64,000 bases of DNA from assembly GCA_030654695.1 (NCBI GenBank), contig JAURWY010000028.1:62001-126000 (forward strand), written 5' to 3'. Each line of letters starts with the position of its first letter. Position 1 is the stretch's first letter. The notes under the pieces were generated by a model that made no database searches, was not told the DNA's origin, and worked only from the letters and a program-made list of their open reading frames with translations. This stretch comes from Polaromonas sp. (lineage in GTDB: Bacteria; Pseudomonadota; Gammaproteobacteria; Burkholderiales; Burkholderiaceae_C). The position numbers and the translations under genes were made by a program. Shown in pieces: positions 1-9,037 of the stretch.

Positions 1-2036
1 ATGGCGTCAACCAGTGCATCGACATCGGCCAGCGGCCGGCCGCGGTAACCATTCAGCAAGGGCCAAGTTTTCAGCGCATGCAGCATGGCACGCGCCTCGG
101 CCGGCTGCAGGCCACCGACCTCCGGCAACAAGCGCAACACGCTGTCGTCGAGCAGTTCAGCGGTGACGCCGCCCATGCCGAGCAGCAACACCATGCCGAG
201 CGGGTCACGCTGCAGACCGAGCAGCATCTCGTTGCCACCGCTGACCATTTCTTGCACCAACCAGGCGTCGGGCAGCTTGGCTGTGGTGTCTTTCACAGCG
301 TCTTGAACCGCGTCTTTCATCAGCGCTAAACGCGCCGCCACGTCAGCCGCCGCGACGTTGACCGCCACCCCACCGACCTCGCTTTTGTGCAAGATATGGG
401 GCGACAACAGCTTCAACACCACCGGCCCACCCAACGCTTCGGCGGCACGCTGCGCCTCGGCGGCCGTGCGCACCACCGACTCGCGTACAACGCCTAGGCC
501 GGCTTGCACAAACAGCTGCTTGGCTTCGTGTTCGTCGAGCGACCCGGCGGGCAAGCCTGCGGCGTACAACGCCAAAGGAGAGCCTTGATCGTTCGCCGTC
601 AGATGCGGCGTTGCCTTCTGCACGCCGTGGGCTGATGCCTCTTCCTGCATCAACAGCGCGGTGAAGGCTGCGGTGCAGCTTTCAGGGGCGCTGAAAGCCG
701 GCACCCCGCGCAAGCCCAACAAGCGCGCCACCTCGGGCGCATGTGGGCTGACATAGGCCAGCAAGGGCTTGGCGCTGCCTGGCAAACTGGCATGAATGGC
801 ATCAGCCATCAGGTCGGGCATGGCCAAGGCCGACGAGCCGACGATGACCACCACCGCGTCATACGTCGGGCTGGCCAACAAGATGCTGATGGCACCGCGC
901 AGCAGCAGCGGCTGCAAGCCGGCGAGCGTGACATCAATCGGGTTGCGGTCGAGCGCCGCTTGGTCTTTTTGCTGCAACGCACGCAAGCGGCTGGCGGTGT
1001 CTGCATCGGGCGCCGGGGTTTCAAAACCAGCCAGTCCGAGGCTGTCGGCCACCAAGGTGCCGGCACCACCGGTGGACGTCAAGATGGCGACCCGCCGGCC
1101 CAACAAACGGCGGCCGGAGGCGAGCGCAGCCGACATGTCGAGCAAGTCGGCAAAGGTTTGCGCGCGCACCACGCCGGCCTGCGCAAACAGCGCGTCATAG
1201 ACACGGTCAGCGCCCGCCAACGCACCGGTGTGCGAGACCGCTGCTGCTGCGCCCTGCTCGGAGCGCCCAACCTTGAAAGCCACCACCGACTTGCCGGCCA
1301 ACCGCGCGCGCTCAGCGGCACGGCGAAATTTGACAGGGTTGCGCAAGGTCTCGATGTACAGCGCGATGACTTGAGTGGCGTCGTCGTCGACGAGGTAGTC
1401 CAGAATGTCGGCCACTTCCAGGTCGGCTTCGTTGCTGGTCGAGACGAGTTTGGAAAAGCCAATGCCACGCGCCGCCGCCCGCGACAGCAATGCGCCAAGG
1501 ATGCCGCCACTTTGCGAGATGACGGCGATGTTGCCCGCCGGCAGGTCTTTGATCTCCAACGCGCCGCTGGCCGACAGCGTGATGCCGTCCGTCAGATTGA
1601 CCAAGCCAATGGTGTTGGGGCCTAGCAAGCGCATGTTGCCAGCCGCGTCTTTGAGCGCTTGCTGACGACGTGCGCCAGCCTCGCCGGTTTCGGTGTAGCC
1701 GCCGGCGAGCACGATCGCCGCGGCCGTGCCGCAAGCGGCCAGCTCGCGCACAACGGCTTCGGCGCGCTCCGGCCCGACCAGCACCAAACCGACGTCTGGT
1801 ACTTGCGGCAACGCGCTGACGCTCGGATAACAGGTCAAACCTGCAAGCGTGTCCACGCGCGGATTGATCGGATAAATAGCACCCGAAAAACCGTGCTTTT
1901 GCAAATAGGCCACCGGTCGGCCAGCGGTTTTGCTGGGGTCGGCAGAAGCGCCGATCACGGCCACGCTGCGTGGGCGTAACAGGCGGTCAAGGGCCAACGC
2001 TGTTTTAGCTTGAGATTCGGATTCGGATTTGGACAT
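1..2036 (-). CDS. ADP-forming acyl-CoA synthetase (acetate--CoA ligase family), 3' end cut by window
   Basis: About 678 codons are visible and the frame stays open to the window edge, so the C-terminus is missing. Such fused alpha-beta enzymes interconvert an acyl-CoA, ADP and phosphate with the free acid, CoA and ATP in the cytoplasm. The N-terminus has a CoA-binding Rossmann domain (VAVIGAS near residue 20). A succinyl-CoA-ligase-like domain follows, with SHTGALAG near residue 268 carrying the probable phosphohistidine. An ATP-grasp domain begins near residue 495 (VVLKLLSPHILHKSEVGGV). The ATG start lies 5 bases after the stop of the enoyl-CoA hydratase, so it is the last visible gene of a catabolic operon. 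The acyl substrate cannot be told from sequence. Confidence 0.9.
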   Translation of the reverse strand, partial: MSKSESESQAKTALALDRLLRPRSVAVIGASADPSKTAGRPVAYLQKHGFSGAIYPINPRVDTLAGLTCYPSVSALPQVPDVGLVLVGPERAEAVVRELAACGTAAAIVLAGGYTETGEAGARRQQALKDAAGNMRLLGPNTIGLVNLTDGITLSASGALEIKDLPAGNIAVISQSGGILGALLSRAAARGIGFSKLVSTSNEADLEVADILDYLVDDDATQVIALYIETLRNPVKFRRAAERARLAGKSVVAFKVGRSEQGAAAAVSHTGALAGADRVYDALFAQAGVVRAQTFADLLDMSAALASGRRLLGRRVAILTSTGGAGTLVADSLGLAGFETPAPDADTASRLRALQQKDQAALDRNPIDVTLAGLQPLLLRGAISILLASPTYDAVVVIVGSSALAMPDLMADAIHASLPGSAKPLLAYVSPHAPEVARLLGLRGVPAFSAPESCTAAFTALLMQEEASAHGVQKATPHLTANDQGSPLALYAAGLPAGSLDEHEAKQLFVQAGLGVVRESVVRTAAEAQRAAEALGGPVVLKLLSPHILHKSEVGGVAVNVAAADVAARLALMKDAVQDAVKDTTAKLPDAWLVQEMVSGGNEMLLGLQRDPLGMVLLLGMGGVTAELLDDSVLRLLPEVGGLQPAEARAMLHALKTWPLLNGYRGRPLADVDALVDA

Positions 2037-2041
2037 CTGCC

Positions 2042-2836
2042 TCAAGCCTTGCGCGACTTGTCGAGGAAGGCGGCAATCGACGCATGATGGCTGTCGGTGG
2101 TGTAGCAAATACCTTGCGCCATGCTGCCTTGCGAGAAGACGTCTTCAACACTTGACTCGAAGCTTTTGTCGAGGATGGATTTGGACAGCGCCAGTGCCGG
2201 ACCGGCGTGGCGACCGAGTTCAGCCGCCCAAGCGGTGGCATCGGCCAGCAAGGCTTCAGGTGCGGCGATGCGATCTGCCACGCCCAAGCGCAGCGCTTCA
2301 TCGGCACCGATTTTTCGGCCCGTGAAGATCAACTCTTTGGCACACACCAAGCCCACACGGCGCGGCAAAAAGTACATGCCGCCGCCGTCCGGAATCAGGC
2401 CACGCAGCACATAAGTCCAGGCAAAGTTGGCATCACTGGAGGCCATCACAAAGTCGCAGCACATCGCCATGTCGGCACCCAAGCCGGTGGCCGCTCCATG
2501 GACGGCGGCAATCGTCGGCTTCGGCAAGGCATGTAACATGGCCACCACGTGGTGCGTGCGCTGCTGACGCGCCCAACCGTTGAAGCCGACCTCGCCGGCG
2601 GGCGCTTGCGCGCGCTGCTGCATCGCACGCACATCGCCACCTGAGCAAAAGCCCTTGCCCTTGCCGGTCAGCACCAAGGCGCGGATGGCCGGGTTGCCGC
2701 CGACCTCGTCAAGGGCACGGGTCAGCTCACCGCGCATCGCATCGTCAATGGCGTTGCGAACGTCGGGGCGGTTCAGCGCCAGCACGGCGATGCCGTCATG
2801 CACTTGCAGGTCGATCGAAGAAAAATTGAAAGTCAT
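2042..2836 (-). CDS. enoyl-CoA hydratase/isomerase family protein
   Basis: A 264-residue crotonase-fold protein, normal length for the family. It has the oxyanion-hole segments GKGKGFCSGGDVRAM (near residue 60) and VHGAATGLGADMAMCCDF (near residue 110), and the RVGLVCAKELIFTGRKIGADEALRLG helix region. The family hydrates, isomerises or cleaves acyl-CoA thioesters; the exact reaction is not predictable. I chose the ATG giving MTFNFSS; a TTG four codons upstream is possible but neither has a strong ribosome binding site. It sits between a Bug receptor gene and the acyl-CoA synthetase in one operon, suggesting that an imported acid is processed as a CoA thioester. Confidence 0.92.
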   Translation of the reverse strand: MTFNFSSIDLQVHDGIAVLALNRPDVRNAIDDAMRGELTRALDEVGGNPAIRALVLTGKGKGFCSGGDVRAMQQRAQAPAGEVGFNGWARQQRTHHVVAMLHALPKPTIAAVHGAATGLGADMAMCCDFVMASSDANFAWTYVLRGLIPDGGGMYFLPRRVGLVCAKELIFTGRKIGADEALRLGVADRIAAPEALLADATAWAAELGRHAGPALALSKSILDKSFESSVEDVFSQGSMAQGICYTTDSHHASIAAFLDKSRKA

Positions 2837-2874
2837 GGTGGGGCTCAAAAAATAAAAAATAACAAAGTGTGTGT

Positions 2875-3882
2875 TCAGTCCGCCTTGATGCGGGCGTCCT
2901 GCACCACGCGGCGCCAGCGCAGCTGCTCGGCCAGCACGTAGCGTTCCAATTCCGCCGGTGTGCCGACGTTGGCGACCAAGCCTTCGGCTTCAACGCGGCG
3001 ACGAAAATTGTCACTCTTGACGGCTTGTTTGAGGGCCGCATTGAGTCGCGCCACCGTAGCGGCAGGCGTGCCCGCTGGCGCGTACACCGCGTACCAGCTT
3101 TCGGCCATGTAACCGGCCACGCCGGCTTCGGCCAGCGTCGGTAAATCAGGCCAAGCTGGCGAGCGCTTGCCCGAGGTCACGGCCAATGCGCGCAAGGTGC
3201 CGGCGTTGATGTACTGCGCCACGCTGGCCACCGTGGTGAACATCATGTCGATCTGGCCACCGAGCAAATCGGTGAGAGCTGGGCTGCTGCCCTTGTACGG
3301 AATGTGCGTGAGTTCAACCTTGGTCAAGCTGGCAAACAGTGCGCCAGCCAAATGCGCCGACGTGCCATTGCCGAAGGAGCCGTAATTGAGTTTTCCGGGC
3401 GCAGCCTTGGCTGCATTCAACACGTCGTTGACGCTCTTCCAAGGCTTGTCGGTGCGCACCACCAAGACGTTGGGCGAGGTGCCAATGAGCCCAATGGGCG
3501 CCAGGTCTTTGTTGGGGTCAAACGGCAACTTGGCCACCAGCGCCGGGTTGACCGCCAGCGCAAACGTACCCATCACCAGGGTATAGCCATCAGCTGCGCT
3601 TTTGGCCACAAAGTCTGTGCCGATGATGGTGCCTGCGCCCGGTTTGTTGTCAACGATCACCGGTTGGCCAAGGTCTTGCGCCATGCCTTCGGCCACCAGC
3701 CGTCCGACCAGATCTGTGCCGCCACCGGGCGCAAAAGGCACCACCAAACGCAATGGTTTCTCGGGGTACGCGGCCAACGCTGGCAGCGCCAAGCCGATGC
3801 AACCGAGCACCAACAGCGAGGCCTGTGCGACGACATGCAACCCACGGCGGCTAGGCAAAACAAATTTCATGTTTGACTTCAT
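2875..3882 (-). CDS. Bug-family (TctC-like) periplasmic solute-binding protein
   Basis: The 335-residue protein has an N-terminal signal peptide (about residues 1-37, ending ALPALA). It then has the family signature: YPEKPLRLVVPFAPGGGTDLVGR, VDNKPGAGTIIGTDFVAKSAADGYT, and LNYGSFGNGTSAHLAGALFA. Bug proteins bind carboxylates or related small solutes, and some work with TctAB permeases. The start is supported by an AAGGAG box 8 bases before the ATG, lying inside the end of the dehydrogenase gene. It is the second Bug gene in this operon. The ligand is unknown. Confidence 0.93.
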   Translation of the reverse strand: MKSNMKFVLPSRRGLHVVAQASLLVLGCIGLALPALAAYPEKPLRLVVPFAPGGGTDLVGRLVAEGMAQDLGQPVIVDNKPGAGTIIGTDFVAKSAADGYTLVMGTFALAVNPALVAKLPFDPNKDLAPIGLIGTSPNVLVVRTDKPWKSVNDVLNAAKAAPGKLNYGSFGNGTSAHLAGALFASLTKVELTHIPYKGSSPALTDLLGGQIDMMFTTVASVAQYINAGTLRALAVTSGKRSPAWPDLPTLAEAGVAGYMAESWYAVYAPAGTPAATVARLNAALKQAVKSDNFRRRVEAEGLVANVGTPAELERYVLAEQLRWRRVVQDARIKAD

Positions 3883-3883
3883 G

Positions 3884-4897
3884 TCAAGCTCCTTGAAGAC
3901 TTTTATAGCGGTCGGTTGTCAACACCTCGGGGTTCACCAAACTGTTCGTTTGGCCTGCGGCAAAGGCATTCAGGTTGTCAAAGGCGGTGCCGAAATACAG
4001 CTCGTAGTTGTCCCGCTCGACATAGCCGATGTGCGGCGTGCACAACGCTCGCGGATGGCGCACCAGCGGGTGCTGCGCACCCAACACCGGTTCGGCCTCA
4101 TAAACATCCACCGCAGCAAAGCCCGGATGGCCTTGCTCCAGCGCCGCCACCAGCGCGCCGTCGGCCACCAACTCAGCACGGCTGGTGTTGACGAACAGCG
4201 CGTCTGGGCGCATCAGCGCCAGATCAGCCGCGGTGATGAGTCCGCGTGTTTGCGCGTTCAAGCGCACATGCAGACTGAGCACATCGCTGCCCGCAAAAAA
4301 TGCTTCACGCGATGGCGCAACTTCAAAACCATCGGCCCGAGCATCAGCCAGTGAAGCCTCCCGGCCCCAGACCCAAACCTGCATGCCAAAGGCCCGGCCG
4401 TAAGCGGCAATTTGCCGGCCAATGCGGCCGTAGCTCCAGACGCCCAGACGTTGGCCGCTGAGTTGTTGCCCCAAATGACCTTGCCACTGACCGGCTTGCA
4501 AGCGATTGACTTCGTCCACCAAGTAACGCCGGCTGGCCAGCACCAGCGCCCAAGTCAGCTCCGCCGTGGCGGCACCCGAGCCGCGCCCGTCGACCACCGC
4601 CACGCCGCGCGCGGTGCATGCGGCGATGTCAATGTGCTCGGCCACCTTGCCGGTCTGGCTGATGACGCGCAGATTCGGCAAGCGTTCCAGCAAGGCCGCG
4701 CTGATAGCGGTGCGCTCACGCGTCAGCACCAGCGCGTCAAAGCTTTGCAGGCGCTCGGCCAGCGCGGGGACGCCATGCAGCGTGTCATTGAAAACCGTCA
4801 CCTGATGCGCCGCCAACTTGGTAAAACAAGCCAAGCTGCGCACACAGTTTTGATAGTCGTCGGGAATGGCGATGCGTAAATTTTTCATGGTTGTCAT
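3884..4897 (-). CDS. D-2-hydroxyacid dehydrogenase family protein
   Basis: A 337-residue NAD(P)-dependent 2-hydroxyacid dehydrogenase. The catalytic set is visible: Arg in FVNTSRAELV, Glu in VDVYEAEPVL and His in CTPHIGYVERD. The nucleotide-binding loop reads LGVWSYGRIGRQIA, so the first glycine of the usual GxGxxG is serine; this is an uncommon variant but the fold should hold. The family reduces 2-oxo acids to D-2-hydroxyacids or the reverse. It lies between two Bug receptor genes with gaps of 1 and 12 bases, so it is co-transcribed with them and probably handles the imported acid. Confidence 0.9.
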   Translation of the reverse strand: MTTMKNLRIAIPDDYQNCVRSLACFTKLAAHQVTVFNDTLHGVPALAERLQSFDALVLTRERTAISAALLERLPNLRVISQTGKVAEHIDIAACTARGVAVVDGRGSGAATAELTWALVLASRRYLVDEVNRLQAGQWQGHLGQQLSGQRLGVWSYGRIGRQIAAYGRAFGMQVWVWGREASLADARADGFEVAPSREAFFAGSDVLSLHVRLNAQTRGLITAADLALMRPDALFVNTSRAELVADGALVAALEQGHPGFAAVDVYEAEPVLGAQHPLVRHPRALCTPHIGYVERDNYELYFGTAFDNLNAFAAGQTNSLVNPEVLTTDRYKSLQGA

Positions 4898-4909
4898 GGT
4901 CTTGCCGCC

Positions 4910-5920
4910 TTATTCGAGCTTGATGCCGAGTTGCTCGACCGTGCGCTTCCAATGCGCCAGATCGGTCTTGATGAGTTGCTGAAAGTCGGCCGGCGGCATG
5001 CCGCCCGGCTCAATGCCTTGCGCCTTGAACAGTTCGCGCACCTCGCGGCTGTCCAGCGCGGTCTTGACCTCCGCGTACAAACGCTCGATGGTGGCCGGCG
5101 GCGTGCCGCTGCGCACCAACAAGCCGTACCAAGCGCGGATGTCAAAGCCCGGATAACCTTGTTCGGCAACCGTCGCAACGTCGGGCAAGCCCTGAAAGCG
5201 GCGTGCTGGCGCCACGGCCAACGCACGCAGTTTGCCAGCCTGGATCTGGCTCAGCGCTGAACTCATGTCGAGAAACATGTACTGAATCTGGCCGCCCAGC
5301 AAGTCTTGCAGGGCCGGGCCCGCACCGCGGTACGGCACATGCGTGACGCGAATATCAGCCCGCGAGGCAAACATGGCACCGGCCAAATGCGCCGACGTGC
5401 CATTGCCCGACGAGCCGTAAGCGATCTCGTTGGGTTTGGCCTTGGCCATGGCGACCAACCCAGCCAAGTCTTTGGCCGGGAAATTCGGCCTCACCACCAA
5501 CGCATGCGGAATGAAACCCACCACGGTGACCGCGCTGAAATCGCGCGCGATGTCGAACGGATAGGTCGGCATCAGCGCCGGGTTGGTCACCGCCAAGATG
5601 GACGGGAACATCAGCGTGTGGCCGTCGGCTGGCTGGCGTGCCGTTTCGGTGAAACCGATGATGCCGCCGCCGCCCGGTTTGTTGTCCACAATGACCGGCT
5701 GGCCCATGGTCGTGCCCATGCTTTTGCTGATGGCGCGGGCCATCAGGTCGGTCGGGCCGCCAGCGGCAAACGGCACGACGAGACGCACCGGTTTGCTTGG
5801 GAAATCTGCCGGGGCTTGGGCTTGGGCTTGCGCAAGGGCGCCCATCCCACTGATTGAGCCGAGCGCCAGAACGAGGGTCAGGCTGCGCCAGACTGGGCGG
5901 GTGTTGGCAAAGAAAATCAT
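4910..5920 (-). CDS. Bug-family (TctC-like) periplasmic solute-binding protein, first gene of operon
   Basis: A 336-residue protein with a signal peptide (about residues 1-34, ending in an alternating Ala-Gln stretch). Family blocks are FPSKPVRLVVPFAAGGPTDLMARAI, VDNKPGGGGIIGFTETARQPADG and IAYGSSGNGTSAHLAGAMFASR. A GGAG box sits 8 bases before the ATG. Longer in-frame extensions upstream exist but overlap the divergent IclR gene and look like non-coding composition. It opens the operon with the dehydrogenase, a second Bug protein, enoyl-CoA hydratase and acyl-CoA synthetase. Ligand unknown. Confidence 0.93.
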   Translation of the reverse strand: MIFFANTRPVWRSLTLVLALGSISGMGALAQAQAQAPADFPSKPVRLVVPFAAGGPTDLMARAISKSMGTTMGQPVIVDNKPGGGGIIGFTETARQPADGHTLMFPSILAVTNPALMPTYPFDIARDFSAVTVVGFIPHALVVRPNFPAKDLAGLVAMAKAKPNEIAYGSSGNGTSAHLAGAMFASRADIRVTHVPYRGAGPALQDLLGGQIQYMFLDMSSALSQIQAGKLRALAVAPARRFQGLPDVATVAEQGYPGFDIRAWYGLLVRSGTPPATIERLYAEVKTALDSREVRELFKAQGIEPGGMPPADFQQLIKTDLAHWKRTVEQLGIKLE

Positions 5921-5980
5921 GGCTTGTCTCCGTTGAGGGCTTGGCTTCTTGTGAAGCTCTTTGCTCTGTTGATGAGCTTT

Positions 5981-5999
5981 GAGTCTATGTGACATACTC
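5981..5999. promoter_or_regulatory. palindromic operator candidate for the divergent IclR regulator
   Basis: The intergenic space between the Bug operon and the IclR gene has one clear dyad: TATGT-G-ACATA (5986-5996), extended by outer GAGT and CTC. IclR proteins commonly bind such dyads between their own gene and the divergent target. Regulator assignment is inference from position. Confidence 0.5.
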
Positions 6000-6113
6000 G
6001 ACCAAGTCACTCCCCAATTCCACTGCTTGGAATCTTCGCCTTCGCTCCACTTGACCCCAAACCCAAAACCCCGTCCAAACACGGCAGACCGCGCCAGCCA
6101 TCTGGCGCCTCGC

Positions 6114-6869
6114 ATGGGGCAGTCGTCTGCCAACCGCTCGCTGGAACGCGGCATGGACGTGTTGCGCGCCTTTCGGCCCGGCCTAGAAACCTTGGGCAAT
6201 GGCGAGATTGCAGAGCGCACCGGCTTGTCACCCTCCACTGTCAGCCGGCTGACACAAACCTTGGTCGACAGCGGCTGGTTGCAACACGACGCGCGGCTGC
6301 GCACCTATCGGCTGGCAGCCCCTGTGCTGAGTTTGGCCCACGCCATGCGCACGGGCTCGCGCTGGTTGCAGGTGGCGGCGCCGCTGATGCATGAGATGGC
6401 CGTCCAGCACCGCATCAATGTCGGCTTGGCGGTGGCCGACCGCGACGAGATGGTTTACTTGGAATCGATTCGCTACAACCGCCGTGTCTCGCAGCGCAGC
6501 GTGGTCGCCGGACAGCGTGTGCCGATGGAGCTGACCTCGCTAGGCCGCGCCTGGCTGGCGACCGCACCGCCTGACCAACGCCAAGCACTCATGGCCCTGT
6601 TTGCCGCACGTCGAAGCCCCGCCGCCTGGAAGCCGATCGCTAGCGAGATCGACGCCGCCATTCATGACGTGCAAACACGCGGTTATTGCGCCGCTGCGTG
6701 GCAACCCGAAGTCATCGCGCTGGCGGTGCCGCTGCAGGTGCCCGGCCAACCCGTTCATGTGCTCAACATGAGCGTCACAAGCCCGGCCTCGATCAGCACC
6801 GTCAGCGCGCTGCTGAGCGGGCCGCTGCTGAATTTGGCGGCCGCGATTGCCACGGGTATGAGTGGATAA
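6114..6869 (+). CDS. IclR family transcriptional regulator
   Basis: A 251-residue protein with an N-terminal winged helix (SLERGMDVLRAF to TYRLAAPVLSL, about residues 7-68; recognition segment LSPSTVSRLTQTLVDSG). The C-terminal effector domain is of IclR type (MHEMAVQHRINVGLAVADRDEMVYLE and GQRVPMELTSLGRAWLA). The ATG at MGQSSANRS is chosen because it gives the usual length; the open frame continues upstream without homology-like sequence. It is divergent from the Bug/dehydrogenase operon, which it probably controls, and is followed 29 bases later by a quinone-reductase-like gene. Confidence 0.92.
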   Translation: MGQSSANRSLERGMDVLRAFRPGLETLGNGEIAERTGLSPSTVSRLTQTLVDSGWLQHDARLRTYRLAAPVLSLAHAMRTGSRWLQVAAPLMHEMAVQHRINVGLAVADRDEMVYLESIRYNRRVSQRSVVAGQRVPMELTSLGRAWLATAPPDQRQALMALFAARRSPAAWKPIASEIDAAIHDVQTRGYCAAAWQPEVIALAVPLQVPGQPVHVLNMSVTSPASISTVSALLSGPLLNLAAAIATGMSG

Positions 6870-6898
6870 TTTGTGTCATTCTTTTTGCGCTGAACACC

Positions 6899-7921
6899 AT
6901 GACTCAATCGCCCACCCCTGATTCCATCGCCCTGGTTCAACTCGCTCGCACCGGTGGTCCCGAGGTGCTGGAACTGGTCCGTCGACCGCTGCCGCAACCC
7001 GCCGCGCATGAAGTAAGAGTGCGCGCCGAAGCCATTGGGGTTGGTAAGCCGGATGCCTTGATTCGCAAAGGCAGTTACGCTTGGATGCCGCCCTTGCCCG
7101 CCGTGCCGGGCAATGAAATGGCCGGCTGCGTTGAGGCGCTGGGTTCCGCTGTGACCCACCTGCGCCTTGGCCAGCGCGTGCTGGTGAGCGCGCGTGAACT
7201 GCCGCAGCGCGGCGGTTGTTATGCAGAGGCGATCTGTGTGCCCGCCCATGCGCTGTATGTGTTGCCCGACGCCGTGTCATCGGTCGATGCCGTGAGCTTG
7301 GGCAATTACCAATTGGCCGGCGCCCTGCTCTACGCCTCAGGCATCCAACGGCCCAGCAGTCTTTTGATTCATGGTGCGGCTGGCGGCGTCGGTACCGCGG
7401 TGTTGCAACTGGCTGCTGCCGATGGGCTGCTGGCGATTGGCACGGTGAGCAGCGACGACAAATACGCCTACGCGCAAGCTGCTGGCGCACGCCACCTGAT
7501 CCACCGCGGCCATCAATCCGTGCAGGCTGAAGTGATGGCACTGACCGCCGGTCGCGGTGTTGATTTGGTGCTCAACCATGTGGCCGGCCCGGGCTTCGGT
7601 GCCCAACTCGACATGCTGGCGCCGCTTGGCAACTTGCTGTCTTACAACGCGCTGGGCGGCTTGCCGTCCGAGAACCTGCTCGGTGAATTGCGCCGCTTGC
7701 TGGGCAAAAGCTTGGGCGTGCGCTGCTACTCCATCCACACGCTGGACCAAGCCCCCGAGCAGCGACGTGCGCTGATGGAGCGCGCCATCGAACTGATGGC
7801 CTCAGGTGCGCTACGGCCAGCGCCGCCGACGCTGCTGTCCCTGCAAGAGGCGCAGCAAGCGCACACCTTGCTGGACGCCGGTCAGACGCTGGGCAAACTG
7901 GTCTTGCTGCCGCAGCGCTGA
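6899..7921 (+). CDS. zinc-independent MDR oxidoreductase (NADPH:quinone reductase-like)
   Basis: A 340-residue medium-chain dehydrogenase/reductase. It has a GroES-like N-terminal domain (VRVRAEAIGVGKPDALIRKGSY, PAVPGNEMAGCVEALG) and a Rossmann domain (SLLIHGAAGGVGTAVLQLAA near residue 160). Structural-zinc cysteines are absent, as in quinone oxidoreductases. The ATG starting MTQSPTPDS matches the family's N-terminus; a much longer upstream frame is an overlap with iclR. It probably belongs to the regulon of the IclR gene just upstream. Substrate unknown. Confidence 0.88.
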   Translation: MTQSPTPDSIALVQLARTGGPEVLELVRRPLPQPAAHEVRVRAEAIGVGKPDALIRKGSYAWMPPLPAVPGNEMAGCVEALGSAVTHLRLGQRVLVSARELPQRGGCYAEAICVPAHALYVLPDAVSSVDAVSLGNYQLAGALLYASGIQRPSSLLIHGAAGGVGTAVLQLAAADGLLAIGTVSSDDKYAYAQAAGARHLIHRGHQSVQAEVMALTAGRGVDLVLNHVAGPGFGAQLDMLAPLGNLLSYNALGGLPSENLLGELRRLLGKSLGVRCYSIHTLDQAPEQRRALMERAIELMASGALRPAPPTLLSLQEAQQAHTLLDAGQTLGKLVLLPQR

Positions 7922-7962
7922 CTTACTGGGTGGTCAAGCCGCCGATGCGCGCGAGCGCGCGC

Positions 7963-8361
7963 TCAAATGACCGTACTTTTTCCATCGGAATATGAAACCC
8001 GCAAGGTGATGGTTCCTTCGTTCATCATCCATTCCCTGACGGTGTATTCCCGCTTGCCGGCGGTATGCATGGGGTCTTGAGCGGCGATGGCCTTAGCCTC
8101 CTCCAGCGAATTGGCTCGGATGATCACCATCCCTTCGCCCTGCCAATGGTCTGAATCTGGTGGGAACAGTGGGCCTGCGCCAAACATGATCCCGCGCGCT
8201 TCTAAGTCAACCTGAAAAGCCAGGTGCTGCGGAACGACCTCGCGCATATTTTCGAGCGAGACACCCGGTGCGCGCTTGGTAGAGATGACATACAGCTCTT
8301 TTTGCAGCATCTTGCTGGTGCCGCCTGCTTTGAGGACATGTTTGGGTATGCCGTCGGACAT
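7963..8361 (-). CDS. YciI-like protein
   Basis: A 132-residue protein whose central part (KELYVISTKRAPGV, LAFQVDLEARGIMFGAGPL, GMVIIRANSLEEAKAIAAQDPMHTAG) matches the YciI ferredoxin-like fold, including the late histidine in DPMHTAG. These proteins are small and some act as dehydrochlorinases or muconolactone-isomerase-like enzymes; no activity can be named here. The ATG is preceded by AAGGAAAAGCA. It is the last gene of the GntR-led operon, 59 bases after the DUF1185 gene. Confidence 0.8.
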   Translation of the reverse strand: MSDGIPKHVLKAGGTSKMLQKELYVISTKRAPGVSLENMREVVPQHLAFQVDLEARGIMFGAGPLFPPDSDHWQGEGMVIIRANSLEEAKAIAAQDPMHTAGKREYTVREWMMNEGTITLRVSYSDGKSTVI

Positions 8362-8420
8362 TGCTTTTCCTTGTGTTGATGTGGCGGTATGGGTGTCGCG
8401 GTCGCGTCTTTTCGAACGAC

Positions 8421-8999
8421 TCAACGCTGACCGTCGTGAACGCTGATCTTCTCTTTAGTCAAGCCCCCTAGACGCGAGTGCACTCGTCCGCCCGTGCCCA
8501 TGACCAATGCGTACAGAATTTCGCGCGGGCGCGGTGCATCCTGAATGCCAATTTCCATGACGTTGAAATGGCTGCGCACGTAACTGGCATGGATGTAATG
8601 CAAGGGCACCATCAAGCGGTAACCCGTCGCCGCCACGGCCTTGGCGGCTGGCACCATGGCTTTGGGCTCGCCTAAAACGCTGCGCATCGCCCAGCCGCCG
8701 GCCTCGTGCCAGACAGCCGCATGCTCCAGCTCACCGTCGACACCCACGATGGCGGCCTTGCTGTAGACCTCCACGTTGTCTTTGCCGAGCACACCGACCA
8801 ACTCTTCAGCCAACAAAGTACCGAGTGTGCGCAGCTCCGCCATGAACGGCATGAGATCAGGTTCGTAACGGCCAGCGTACGGATTGCGCACGACGGCGCA
8901 AGCAGCAGCTAGGCGCAGCGGCGTTGCCACCGGCGCGCCGCCGTCGTGATGAATCGTCTCAATCGTGAGACTGCGTTTGCGGATTTCAATCAGGGACAT
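8421..8999 (-). CDS. DUF1185 (amino acid synthesis family) protein
   Basis: A 192-residue protein of the DUF1185 family. Recognisable blocks are RLAAACAVVRNPYAGRYEPDL, GEPKAMVPAAKAVAATG and RPREILYALVMGTGGRVHSRLGGL. The family is widespread in Burkholderiales catabolic clusters and its biochemical role is not established, despite the database name. It sits between a Bug receptor and a YciI-like protein on the same strand. Start codon ATG with a weak purine-rich box. Confidence 0.85.
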   Translation of the reverse strand: MSLIEIRKRSLTIETIHHDGGAPVATPLRLAAACAVVRNPYAGRYEPDLMPFMAELRTLGTLLAEELVGVLGKDNVEVYSKAAIVGVDGELEHAAVWHEAGGWAMRSVLGEPKAMVPAAKAVAATGYRLMVPLHYIHASYVRSHFNVMEIGIQDAPRPREILYALVMGTGGRVHSRLGGLTKEKISVHDGQR

Positions 9000-9037
9000 A
9001 AGGCCTTCGTCTTTTGGTTGGGTCGTTGCGTTGTTGT

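Noticed and set aside
741..1625. A 294-codon plus-strand frame opposite the acyl-CoA synthetase
   Set aside because: The minus-strand frame reads through the CoA-binding, ligase and ATP-grasp domains without a break; the plus-strand frame is a shadow.
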